Of a stretch of DNA of 64,000 nt, positions 26,807 to 34,931 are shown piece by piece. This stretch comes from Pseudomonas anatoliensis (lineage in GTDB: Bacteria > Pseudomonadota > Gammaproteobacteria > Pseudomonadales > Pseudomonadaceae), in assembly GCF_017976235.1 (NCBI RefSeq), contig NZ_JACVHC010000010.1, positions 1 to 64,000 of the forward strand, written 5' to 3'. Below the pieces are notes generated by a model. That model searched no databases, was not told where the DNA came from, and saw only the letters and a list, made by a program, of their open reading frames with translations. Both the position numbers and the translations under genes were made by a program. Every line of letters begins with the position of its first letter. Position 1 is the stretch's first letter.

Positions 26807-28486
26807 TCAGTCCTTGAGAATGTCGCGATCCTTGGTTTCCGGCAGGAAGAACGTACCGAGTATCGCCGTCATCACTGCAATCACGATCGGATACCACAGC
26901 CCGTAGTAGATATCACCGGTGGCCGCGACCATCGCGAAAGCCACGGTCGGCAGGAAGCCGCCGAACCAGCCATTGCCGATGTGATAGGGCAGCGACATCG
27001 AGGTGTAGCGGATGCGGGTCGGGAACAGCTCGACCAGCCACGCCGCAATCGGGCCGTACACCATGGTCACGTAGATCACCAGAATGGTCAGCAGCAGCAA
27101 CACCATCGGGTAATTGGTTTTCGCCGGATCGGCTTTCTCCGGGTAGCCCGCTTCCTTCAGTGCGCCACTCAGGTTGGCGGTAAACGCATCGTTACGCGCC
27201 TTGAAGTCAGCGGCGGGCAGGGTGCTGCCCTCGAAACTCTCGATGACTTTGTCGCCGATGCGCACCTGCGCCACGGTGCCGGGCTCGGCCTCGACGTTCT
27301 CGTAAGGGATCGCCCGTTTCGCCAGCAGGGTCTTGGCCAGGTCGCAGGAACTGGTGAATTTGGCCTTGCCCACCGGGTCGAACTGGAACGAGCACTGATC
27401 GGAATTGGCGATCACCTTGACCGGGTTTTTCTCCTGGGCGATGAACACGTCGGGGTTACCGTACTGGGTCAACGCATGGAAGATTGGAAAGTAGGTCAGC
27501 GCCGCCAGAATGCAGCCGACCATGATGATCGGCTTGCGGCCGATACGGTCGGACAGGCTGCCGAAAATCACGAAGAACGGCGTGCCGATCAACAGTGATC
27601 CGGCGATCAACAGGTTGGCGGTTTGCGGGTCGATCTTCAGCGTCTGCAACAGGAAAAACAGCGCATAGAACTGTCCGGTGTACCAGACCACCGCCTGGCC
27701 GGCCGTACCGCCGAGCAGCGACATGATCACCACTTTGAGGTTGTCCCAGCGCGCGAAGGATTCGGTCAGCGGCGCCTTGGAGGCCTTGCCTTCAGCCTTC
27801 ATCTTCTGGAACACCGGCGACTCGCTCAGTTGCAGGCGGATGTACACCGAAACGATCAGCAGCAGGATCGACAGCAGGAACGGAATCCGCCAGCCCCAGG
27901 CTTCGAACGCTTCGGTGCCCAGCGCGGTGCGGCAGGCGAGGATCACCAGCAGCGACAGGAACAGGCCCAGGGTCGCGGTGGTTTGAATCCATGAAGTGAA
28001 GAAACCACGTCTGCCCGGCGGCGCGTGTTCGGCCACGTAAGTCGCCGCGCCGCCGTACTCACCGCCCAGTGCCAGGCCTTGCAGCAGGCGCAGGGTAATC
28101 AGGATGACTGGCGCAGCGACGCCAATGGTTGCGTAGCCGGGCAGCAGGCCGACGATGGCCGTGGACACACCCATGATCACAATGGTGATCAGGAAGGTGT
28201 GCTTGCGCCCGATCATGTCGCCGAGCCGGCCAAACACGATGGCACCGAACGGCCGCACGGCGAACCCGGCGGCGAAGGCGAGCAGGGCAAAAATGAACGC
28301 AGTGGTCTCGTTGACGCCGGCAAAAAAGTGCTTGGCGATGATCGCGGCCAGTGAGCCGTAGAGGTAAAAGTCGTACCACTCGAACACCGTGCCCAGGGAC
28401 GAAGCGAAGATGACCTTGCGCTCCTCCTTGGTGATGTCGCCGCTACGGGGTGGACTGCCTGAGGATGTCGTGTCGATTGTGGCCAT
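26807..28486 (-). CDS. MFS metabolite:H+ symporter (MHS family, ProP-like)
   Basis: A 559-residue inner-membrane transporter. MHS signatures are clear: TVFEWYDFYLYG in helix 1, RPFGAIVFGRLGDMIGRK in loop 2-3 and LRLLQGLALGGEYGGAATYVAEHAP in helix 4. It is longer than the usual 430-450 residues because of a hydrophilic insertion of about 110 residues, with two Cys, between the second-half helices (roughly 345-460); this loop is probably periplasmic. Such long MHS members occur in pseudomonads. GGAG precedes the ATG. Transcription ends at the 28-bp palindrome. Substrate is probably a carboxylate or betaine-like solute, not determinable here. Confidence 0.92.
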   Translation of the reverse strand: MATIDTTSSGSPPRSGDITKEERKVIFASSLGTVFEWYDFYLYGSLAAIIAKHFFAGVNETTAFIFALLAFAAGFAVRPFGAIVFGRLGDMIGRKHTFLITIVIMGVSTAIVGLLPGYATIGVAAPVILITLRLLQGLALGGEYGGAATYVAEHAPPGRRGFFTSWIQTTATLGLFLSLLVILACRTALGTEAFEAWGWRIPFLLSILLLIVSVYIRLQLSESPVFQKMKAEGKASKAPLTESFARWDNLKVVIMSLLGGTAGQAVVWYTGQFYALFFLLQTLKIDPQTANLLIAGSLLIGTPFFVIFGSLSDRIGRKPIIMVGCILAALTYFPIFHALTQYGNPDVFIAQEKNPVKVIANSDQCSFQFDPVGKAKFTSSCDLAKTLLAKRAIPYENVEAEPGTVAQVRIGDKVIESFEGSTLPAADFKARNDAFTANLSGALKEAGYPEKADPAKTNYPMVLLLLTILVIYVTMVYGPIAAWLVELFPTRIRYTSMSLPYHIGNGWFGGFLPTVAFAMVAATGDIYYGLWYPIVIAVMTAILGTFFLPETKDRDILKD

Positions 28487-28678
28487 GGGTGTACTCCGTC
28501 GTGCTTGTTTTTTTGTAGGCCGGAGTCCCCCAATACCGCTTTATTGCACCCTGGCCTTGTGGCGTATGCCGCAATTGCTGTCGCGTGAAACCTGCACAGT
28601 CTGACCGCCTCGCCGGTGTGCGAGGTTTCCTGAAGCATAATCAGCTTCTGGCAGATATCCACTCGCCAGCATTGGCAC

Positions 28679-29446
28679 CTACGCCTTGACCCAGCGCTGA
28701 CGGCTCCACGCACTCAGCCAGTCCACCGCAAACACCAGCACCAGCATCGCCAGAATCACCGTACTCGCCTGCGCTTCCTGAAACAGGCTGAGGCTTACAT
28801 ACAACATCTGTCCCAAGCCACCCGCGCCGACGAAACCCAGCACGCTGGCCATGCGAATGTTGTTTTCCCAGCGGTACAGGACGTAGGCGAGCAGTTGTGG
28901 GGCGAGGTTGGGCAGGGTGCCGTAGCAGAAGGCGAGGACAGGGTTGCCGCCCTGCAAACGGATCGCTTCGGCCGGTTGCGGCGGGGTGTTTTCCAGCGCC
29001 TCGGCGAACAAGCGGCCAAGCACGCCGGTGGTGTGCAGGGCGAGGGCCAGCGTCCCGGCGTTCGGGCCCAGCCCGGCGGCGAGCACCATCAACGCGGCCC
29101 AGACCAGTTCCGGAATCGCCCGCAGACCGTTGAGCAGCAGGCGCGAAGCACTGCGCAGCGGCCAGCCGAAACGCCCGGCAGCGGGCAGGGCGAGGACGAT
29201 GCCCAGCAGCGCGGCGAGCAGGGTGCCGAGCGCCGACATGGCCAGGGTTTCCAGCGAGCCATGGAGGATCGCTTTCAAGTAATCGGCGCTCAGATCCGGG
29301 CTGAGAAAGCGCTGCACGTACGCGCCCATCTGTTTCAGGCTGGTGGCAGTGCCCAGTTCGCCGAGGTCGAGCCCCAAGTAAATGAACGAGGCGATGACGG
29401 CCGCGCCGATGCCGGCGATCAGCAACAGATTGATCAGACGGTTCAT
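28679..29446 (-). CDS. phnE: PhnE-type ABC transporter permease (second)
   Basis: A 255-residue permease with about five or six membrane helices and the BPD_transp_1 EAA-type loop (ETLAMSALGT early; EAIRLQGGNPVLAF in the cytoplasmic loop that touches the ATPase; VGAGGLGQMLY near the end, typical of PhnE). It overlaps the upstream permease gene by 4 bp (ATGA), so it is translationally coupled. Last gene of the four-gene importer operon. Two unlike permeases suggest a heterodimeric channel. Confidence 0.9.
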   Translation of the reverse strand: MNRLINLLLIAGIGAAVIASFIYLGLDLGELGTATSLKQMGAYVQRFLSPDLSADYLKAILHGSLETLAMSALGTLLAALLGIVLALPAAGRFGWPLRSASRLLLNGLRAIPELVWAALMVLAAGLGPNAGTLALALHTTGVLGRLFAEALENTPPQPAEAIRLQGGNPVLAFCYGTLPNLAPQLLAYVLYRWENNIRMASVLGFVGAGGLGQMLYVSLSLFQEAQASTVILAMLVLVFAVDWLSAWSRQRWVKA

Positions 29447-30267
29447 GTCAGCCTCCAGCGCAGCAAGCGGCTGAGTTGATCGGCCACCAGCACCAGCAGC
29501 AGGAAGGTCAGCAGAATGCTTGCGACTTCACCGCCCGCGAACATGCGGATCGACAGGTCGATTTGCTGGCCCAGGCCACCGGCGCCGACAAAGCCCATCA
29601 CCACCGAAGCGCGGATCGCACATTCCCAGCGATAGACCGTGTACGAGAGCAATTCCCCGGCGACATTCGGCAGGATTCCATAGGCAAAACTCGCCAGTCG
29701 ACCGCTGCCCGACTGCAACAGCGCGTGCGCCGGACGCTGGTCGGTGGATTCGAAAATCTCTGCGTAGACCTTGCCGAGCATGCCGCTGTAAGTGATCGCA
29801 ATCGCCAGCACGCCTGCCGCCGGGCCGAGGCCCACGGCGCGCACGAACAACAGCGCCCAGACGATTTCCGGCACGCTGCGCAGGAAGATCAACAAGCCGC
29901 GAATCGGCCAGCGCAGCAAGCGGCCTAGACGACTGGGCACGCCACCCCGTGAAGCCGCAGACAGCGACAAGGCACGGCTGGCGAGCAAACCGGCGGGCAC
30001 TGCCAGCAGCAGCGCCAACGCCATGCCGGCCGTGGCGATCGCCAGGGTTTGCAACGTGGCTTTGAACAACAACTGTAAAAAGGCTTCATCGTGAGCGGGC
30101 GGCCAGAACTGTGCGACAAACCGGCCCATTTCATTCTGGCTATCGGGCAGCAGCACGCTCAAATTCAACTCACTGAGTTGTATTCCCGGCCACAGCACCG
30201 CAATCGCCAAGACCGTCAGCAGCAGACGAGGCCATGCTGCAGGATCGCGTGAATCGGTCTTCAGCAT
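29443..30267 (-). CDS. phnE: PhnE-type ABC transporter permease (first)
   Basis: A 274-residue permease paralogous to the following one. It has an N-terminal helix, a periplasmic segment of about 40 residues, then five helices with VRAVGLGPAAGVLAIAITYSGMLGKVYAE and VGAGGLGQQIDLS, both PhnE signatures. It overlaps the ATPase gene by 7 bp and the second permease gene by 4 bp. Substrate as for the binding protein: an oxyanion such as phosphonate, phosphite or selenate is likely. Confidence 0.9.
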   Translation of the reverse strand: MLKTDSRDPAAWPRLLLTVLAIAVLWPGIQLSELNLSVLLPDSQNEMGRFVAQFWPPAHDEAFLQLLFKATLQTLAIATAGMALALLLAVPAGLLASRALSLSAASRGGVPSRLGRLLRWPIRGLLIFLRSVPEIVWALLFVRAVGLGPAAGVLAIAITYSGMLGKVYAEIFESTDQRPAHALLQSGSGRLASFAYGILPNVAGELLSYTVYRWECAIRASVVMGFVGAGGLGQQIDLSIRMFAGGEVASILLTFLLLVLVADQLSRLLRWRLT

Positions 30268-31058
30268 CGCGGAATCTGCACAGGCATAACCACAGCCGCA
30301 ACGGTCGGCGATTGCAGATGTTCATTGGCGTACAGCGCGTCGAGCATGTCGTGGCTGACTTGATCGGCAGGGCTGTCGAACAGAATCTGCCCGTCACGCA
30401 AGCCGATGATGCGCGGGAAGTGCGACAGCGCGAGGTCCACCGCATGCAGGCTCGCCACCAGCGTGACGTTATGTTCGCGGGCATGGCGCGACAGGACCGT
30501 CAGCGTGTGCCCGGCCATGACCGGATCCATCGCCGAAACCGGTTCATCGGCCAACAGAATCTCCGGCGCCTGATACAAAACCCGGGCGATGCCGACACGC
30601 TGCAGCTGACCGCCAGACAATTGCTGGCAGTGGGCGAACAATTTATCGCCCAGATCCAGCCGCGCCAATGCCGCGCGAGCACCGGGCACGTCGAGTGGAT
30701 GCAGCAGGTTCAGCAAACTTCTGCCCAAACTCCATTGCCCGAGTTTGCCGGCCAGCACCGCCGTGACCACGCGCTGGCGCAGCGGTAGGGGCGGCGCCTG
30801 ATGCACCAGGCCAATACGCGCGCGCAGGCGTTGACGCTGGCGGGCAGACAAGTGCCAGGCGCGTTCGCCGAGCACTTCGACCTCGCCGCTGCTGGGCCGC
30901 AGTGCGGTGGCCAGCAGGTTGAGCAAACTCGATTTACCGGCCCCGGACGGACCGATGATCGCGACTTGTTCGCCGACGCCAATCTGCAAGTCGACGCCGC
31001 GCAGGGCATCGACTCCATTGACGTGGCGCAGGCTGACGTGGGTGAGGCGTAGCGTCAT
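30261..31058 (-). CDS. phnC: PhnC-type ABC transporter ATP-binding protein
   Basis: A 265-residue ABC ATPase. Walker A is GPSGAGKSS (about residues 36-44), the signature is LSGGQLQRVGIAR, Walker B is ILLADEPVSAMDP, and the switch His lies in VASLHAVDLA. Order and similarity fit PhnC. It overlaps the binding protein gene by 4 bp and the permease gene by 7 bp, so all four genes form one tight operon. Confidence 0.92.
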   Translation of the reverse strand: MTLRLTHVSLRHVNGVDALRGVDLQIGVGEQVAIIGPSGAGKSSLLNLLATALRPSSGEVEVLGERAWHLSARQRQRLRARIGLVHQAPPLPLRQRVVTAVLAGKLGQWSLGRSLLNLLHPLDVPGARAALARLDLGDKLFAHCQQLSGGQLQRVGIARVLYQAPEILLADEPVSAMDPVMAGHTLTVLSRHAREHNVTLVASLHAVDLALSHFPRIIGLRDGQILFDSPADQVSHDMLDALYANEHLQSPTVAAVVMPVQIPRC

Positions 31059-31918
31059 TTCAGCAGATCGGCAGCGCGGGCGGCTTCCTCGATGCCCTTG
31101 TAGTTCTCAGGCTTGGTGTCGATGAAACGGCTGGCTGCCTGCAAATCGAGAATCTTCTTCTGCTCAGGGTTGGCCGGGTCCAGATCAAGGAAAGCTTTTT
31201 TGATCTTCGCTGCCAGCGCCGGGTCGAGGGTGCCGCGCACGGTCCAGTTGTAATCGAAGTACGGCGGGGTGGTGGCGAAGACTTTGACCTTGTTGGTGTC
31301 GACCTTGCCGGCGTCCACCAGTTTCTGCCAGACGCTGGCGTTCAACACACCGGCGTCGACCTTGCCGGCCTGCACCCAGGCAACGGTGGCGTCGTGGGCG
31401 CCGGAGTAGGCGACGCGACTGAAATACGCCTCAGGCTTGATGTTGTCATTTTTCAGCATGAAGTAACGCGGCATCAGGCTGCCGGAAGTCGACGACACGG
31501 AACCGAAAGCGAAGGTCTTGCCCTTCAGATCGGCCAGGCTTTTGACGTTCGGGTCGGCGGTGATGAATTTGCTGGTGAACTGCGCATCCTGCTCGCGCTG
31601 CACCAGCGGAATCACCGGGGTGGTAGCGTCGGTCTTCAGGCGTGCCTGCACAAACGTGAACCCACCCAGCCAGGCCATGTCGAGACGGTCGGTGGCCAGT
31701 GCTTCAACCACTGCCGGGTAATCGGCTACCGGAACGAACTGCACCTTCATGCCCAGTTGCTGTTCCAGATACGCACCCAGCGGCTCGAACTTGCGCAGCA
31801 GTTCGGTCGGGGCTTCATCGGGAATGGCGCTGACCCGCAACACATCAGCGGCTTGCGCTGCCAGCGCGGAAAGGGACAGGGCCAGGCCGGCCGTCAGTGC
31901 CAGGGTTCGTTTGAGCAT
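31055..31918 (-). CDS. PhnD-like periplasmic binding protein (phosphonate/phosphite or selenate type)
   Basis: A 287-residue binding protein with a signal peptide (cleavage at AAQAAD). The start is the ATG at 31918 with GGAGAA; the open frame back to 32041 is not export-like. The PhnD fold shows in RVSAIPDEAP, then RLDMAWLGGFTFVQA and FAFGSVSSTSGSLMPRYFM. From memory, this sequence pattern matches the group named putative selenate binding proteins in pseudomonads more than classical PhnD, but no selenium gene is in the window. First gene of the importer operon; a REPIN lies upstream. Confidence 0.88.
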   Translation of the reverse strand: MLKRTLALTAGLALSLSALAAQAADVLRVSAIPDEAPTELLRKFEPLGAYLEQQLGMKVQFVPVADYPAVVEALATDRLDMAWLGGFTFVQARLKTDATTPVIPLVQREQDAQFTSKFITADPNVKSLADLKGKTFAFGSVSSTSGSLMPRYFMLKNDNIKPEAYFSRVAYSGAHDATVAWVQAGKVDAGVLNASVWQKLVDAGKVDTNKVKVFATTPPYFDYNWTVRGTLDPALAAKIKKAFLDLDPANPEQKKILDLQAASRFIDTKPENYKGIEEAARAADLLK

Positions 31919-32065
31919 GGAATTCTCCGTTTCGTGAGCGTCAAAGTCGAAGCGCCGCCGTTGTGCAGTCGAGGCTGGGCGCAAAGTCAGGTTAGACGAA
32001 ACGGCGAGGTTATACGCATTCATGGGTTTAAAGGCCAGCACACGATATTTGCGTTAGGTTTCACC

Positions 32066-32144
32066 TGTAGGAGCTGCCGCAGGCTGCGATCTTTTGATCT
32101 TGTTTTTAAAAGTCAAAAGATCGCAGCCTGCGGCAGCTCCTACA
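32066..32144. repeat. REPIN, inverted REP pair, copy B
   Basis: The same unit as 23189-23265: arms of about 33 bp starting TGTAGGAGCTGCCGCAGG, in inverted orientation around a T-rich centre. The arms match copy A almost base for base; the centre differs. Confidence 0.9.
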
Positions 32145-32151
32145 GGGGTGA

Positions 32152-32553
32152 TCAATGGTTGGCGGGGAGTCTGGCGATCACCTTGATCTCGAAGTCGAAA
32201 CCATACAGCCAGGTCACGCCGACGGCGGTAACGGTCGGATGCGGCGCATCGCCCCAGAACTCCGTCAAAACGACATTCCAGATCGTCTCGAACTTCGATT
32301 GCGGATCAACCATAAAAAGGGTGACGTCGACCACATCCTCGAACGTGCAACCGGCCTCGTCGAGAATCGTATTCAGGTTATTGAAAGCCTGACGCACCTG
32401 GTTCTGCAGATCCGGCTCCGGCGTACCGTCCTCAGTACTGCCGACCTGGCCCGAGACAAACAGAAAACCGTTGGAGCGGATCGCCGGCGAGTAGCGATGG
32501 CGCTCGTAAAGGGTTCGGCGTTCGGGTGGGAAAACAACGTCGCGCTGAGTCAT
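32152..32553 (-). CDS. RidA-family protein lacking the catalytic arginine
   Basis: A 133-residue YjgF/YER057c/UK114-fold protein, probably trimeric. Family motifs include FLFVSGQVG and the final strand FEIKVIARLP. The family position for the deaminase Arg (PxRxxV) reads HPTVTAVGV, so imine/enamine deaminase activity of archetypal RidA is not expected; it fits a Rid4-7-like subgroup. It is divergent from a LysR gene 114 bp away, the likely regulator. Confidence 0.88.
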   Translation of the reverse strand: MTQRDVVFPPERRTLYERHRYSPAIRSNGFLFVSGQVGSTEDGTPEPDLQNQVRQAFNNLNTILDEAGCTFEDVVDVTLFMVDPQSKFETIWNVVLTEFWGDAPHPTVTAVGVTWLYGFDFEIKVIARLPANH

Positions 32554-32667
32554 AGGGTGTCTCCATCAGTGAGGTGATGGCCCGACTTTAAGGATTTGCA
32601 GGCGCGCGATAAACGCGCAAGCTTGGCGTTAACTGTTTGTAAAACCCAAACAATCGGAAGCCGGGTA

Positions 32668-33561
32668 ATGGACCGTTTTGATGCAATGCAGGCATTTGCG
32701 CGGGTGGTCGAGGCGGGGAGCTTCACCAAAGCCGCCGAAACCCTGCACATGAGCAAGACCACCGTGACACAACTGGTCCAGCAGTTGGAGGCACGATTGC
32801 GCGTGAAACTGCTCAACCGCACCACGCGCAAGGTCAATGTCACGGCTGACGGTGCGGCGTATTACCAGCGCGTGATCAAGTTGCTGGCCGACATGGAGGA
32901 TGCCGAAACCAGCCTGCCCGGTGCCTCGGTGTCGCCCAGTGGCCGCTTGCGCGTGGACGTGCCGAGCCCGTTCGCTCGCTTGATTCTGATCCCGGCATTG
33001 CCTGAGTTTCACGCGCGGTATCCGGATATCCAGATCGACATGGGCGTCAGCGATCGCATCGTCGACATCATCGATGAGAACGTCGACTGCGTGGTGCGCG
33101 GCGGCGAGCTGCTGGATCAGTCACTGATGGCGCGCAAGGTTGCGGATCTGCAACTGGGCGTGTTTGCTTCACCCGACTACCTCGCTCGCGCCGGCACGCC
33201 GATGCATCCGCAGGAACTGGAAGACTCCCATCATCGCGTGGTTGCGTTCCTCTGGGCGCGTACCGGCAAGCCGATGCCGTATGCACTGCATAACGATAAG
33301 CAAAGCCTGCATGTCAAAGGTCGCCATGTGTTGGCGGTCGACGACGGCAATGCTTACCTTGCGGCGGGTCTGGCTGGCATGGGCGTGCTGTGGCTGCCGA
33401 GGTACATGTCCGACGTCCCGGTGGCACGCGGTGAGCTAGTGCCGCTGTTCGAGGGCTGGCAACTTGAATCGATGCCTCTCTACATAGCGTATCCGCCGAA
33501 CCGCCATATCAGCTTGAAGTTGCGAGTATTTATCGATTGGGTTGTGAAGTTAATGGCTTAG
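32668..33561 (+). CDS. LysR family transcriptional regulator (CrgA-like)
   Basis: A 297-residue LysR protein. The HTH has AFARVVEAGSFTKAAETLHMSKTTVTQLVQQLEARL, described here as a standard winged helix, followed by LLNRTTRKV. The effector domain has GVSDRIVDIIDENVDCVVRGG, typical of the CrgA-like group. The ATG at 32668 (MDRFDAM) is chosen as the standard start; the frame is open to 32596. It is divergent from the RidA-like gene, which it probably controls. Confidence 0.92.
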   Translation: MDRFDAMQAFARVVEAGSFTKAAETLHMSKTTVTQLVQQLEARLRVKLLNRTTRKVNVTADGAAYYQRVIKLLADMEDAETSLPGASVSPSGRLRVDVPSPFARLILIPALPEFHARYPDIQIDMGVSDRIVDIIDENVDCVVRGGELLDQSLMARKVADLQLGVFASPDYLARAGTPMHPQELEDSHHRVVAFLWARTGKPMPYALHNDKQSLHVKGRHVLAVDDGNAYLAAGLAGMGVLWLPRYMSDVPVARGELVPLFEGWQLESMPLYIAYPPNRHISLKLRVFIDWVVKLMA

Positions 33562-33597
33562 CAGGCGTGTGGTGCGCTTTTTGCTTGGAGGTGCGCT

Positions 33598-33615
33598 ATG
33601 TCGTCAAATAACTAA
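33598..33615 (+). other. Five-codon ORF MSSNN with strong ribosome site
   Basis: TGGAGGTG stands about 5 bases before ATG TCG TCA AAT AAC TAA, 70 bp upstream of the radical SAM gene. It could be a leader peptide or chance. No larger ORF and no RiPP-like precursor is seen in this gap. Confidence 0.3.
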
Positions 33616-33684
33616 CACATCCGGCAACCCGAAAGCCTGCGGCGTTGACCAGAGTAGCGTTGAGCTCAAGGAGCTTTACTCATC

Positions 33685-34845
33685 ATGAACATGTACATCG
33701 ATATCGTCGGCGCCTGCAACCTGAGCTGTCCTTCTTGCCCGATGGGCAACTCGGAAAACCTCAACTTCAAAAAAGCCATGCAACTCGACATGTTTCGGCA
33801 GATCGTCGAGAAAGCCAAACGCGAAGGCGTTCGGGCGATTTTTCTCTACAACTGGACTGAGCCTTTGGTGCATCCGAAGATCGGCGAGTTCATCGAGATC
33901 ATCAATGCCGCCGGCATGAACAGTGGCGTCAGCACTAACCTGAATCTGGCCAAAAACATGGAAAAAGCCTTGTTGGCCGAGCCAGGTTTCTTCCGTATTT
34001 CGCTGTCAGGTTTTTACCAGGAGACCTACGCGAAGGGGCATGTAGGCGGGGATATCGAAGTTGTAAAACAGAACATGATCACCCTGAGTGAGCTTGTGCA
34101 GCGCCATGGTCTGAACACCCATGTCGAGGTTTATTACCATCGGTATCTGGACAACCTGGCAGAAGAAGCACTGATGCGCGAGTTCAGTGAGCGTCTGGGC
34201 TTCACCTTCAGCACGGGTTATTCCGTGATGATGCCGCTGGAGAAGGCGCTGGCCATTGTCGAACGCGATCCTTCCGTGACCGACACTGACCACGAGACCC
34301 TGAAAAGGCTGGCATTGCCGCCTTACGATGATCTGGTCAATGTCGTACAACACTTCCACAAGCAAGCGTGCACACTCAAAGATAACTGGCTGGTGATCGA
34401 CTGCAACGGCAATACAGTGCTTTGCTGCACCATCTTCAATCAAAGTGAATATCAGGTCGGAAAGTATCTGGACATCAATGTCGACGAATTGATGAAGCGT
34501 AAAAACACGCAGAAAAACTGTGTCGACATGTGCAATCGGTGCGTGAAGAAGGGCATGCACATCTACGCGATGTACCCCGGCCAGGGCGCGCTTGAAAGTC
34601 ATGCAATCAATCGCATTATCGATTTCCAGCAACGCAGCATTGCGGGGCTGCCGATTGATAGTGAGCAACTCGGTCGGGCCGGTGAAGTCAGTGCGCAAAA
34701 CTTCGATGAAGCCCAATACCTTCAACTGAACGACGACGTCCGGCAGGCGGTTCGCACCGGCGCTTTCACCAGCGGCTATCAACACTACGTGCTCTTCGGT
34801 CGCCTGGAAGGGCGAGTGGGCGCCGGTCTTTTTTCTGCGGTGTAA
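33685..34845 (+). CDS. Radical SAM/SPASM protein with C-terminal glycan-protein-like motif
   Basis: A 386-residue protein. The radical SAM cluster motif CxxxCxxC is at Cys-11, Cys-15 and Cys-18. A SPASM-type auxiliary cluster region follows at about 230-300: Cys at the CTLKDNW site, DCNGNTVLCC, then CVDMCNRC. The C-terminus (about 345-380) has YLQLNDDVRQAV, then SGYQHYVLFGRLEGR. This resembles a short motif (YLxxNPDVxxAVxxG...HYxxFGxxEGR) known from glycosyltransferase-like and surface proteins, unexpected on a radical SAM enzyme. A strong AAGGAG precedes the ATG. It is probably a peptide- or sugar-modifying enzyme; substrate unknown. A GlxA-type regulator follows. Confidence 0.88.
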   Translation: MNMYIDIVGACNLSCPSCPMGNSENLNFKKAMQLDMFRQIVEKAKREGVRAIFLYNWTEPLVHPKIGEFIEIINAAGMNSGVSTNLNLAKNMEKALLAEPGFFRISLSGFYQETYAKGHVGGDIEVVKQNMITLSELVQRHGLNTHVEVYYHRYLDNLAEEALMREFSERLGFTFSTGYSVMMPLEKALAIVERDPSVTDTDHETLKRLALPPYDDLVNVVQHFHKQACTLKDNWLVIDCNGNTVLCCTIFNQSEYQVGKYLDINVDELMKRKNTQKNCVDMCNRCVKKGMHIYAMYPGQGALESHAINRIIDFQQRSIAGLPIDSEQLGRAGEVSAQNFDEAQYLQLNDDVRQAVRTGAFTSGYQHYVLFGRLEGRVGAGLFSAV

Positions 34846-34931
34846 ACGCCGTCAGGATGCCCCCGTCAGCCGCAGGCGTGATTGACTCCGGCGCGGTTCA
34901 GGCCAACTATCGGCGCATAACAACATGACCG

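Noticed and set aside
33561..33685. RiPP precursor peptide before the radical SAM gene
   Set aside because: Only a five-codon ORF is present; no Cys-, Gly- or leader-like peptide is encoded.
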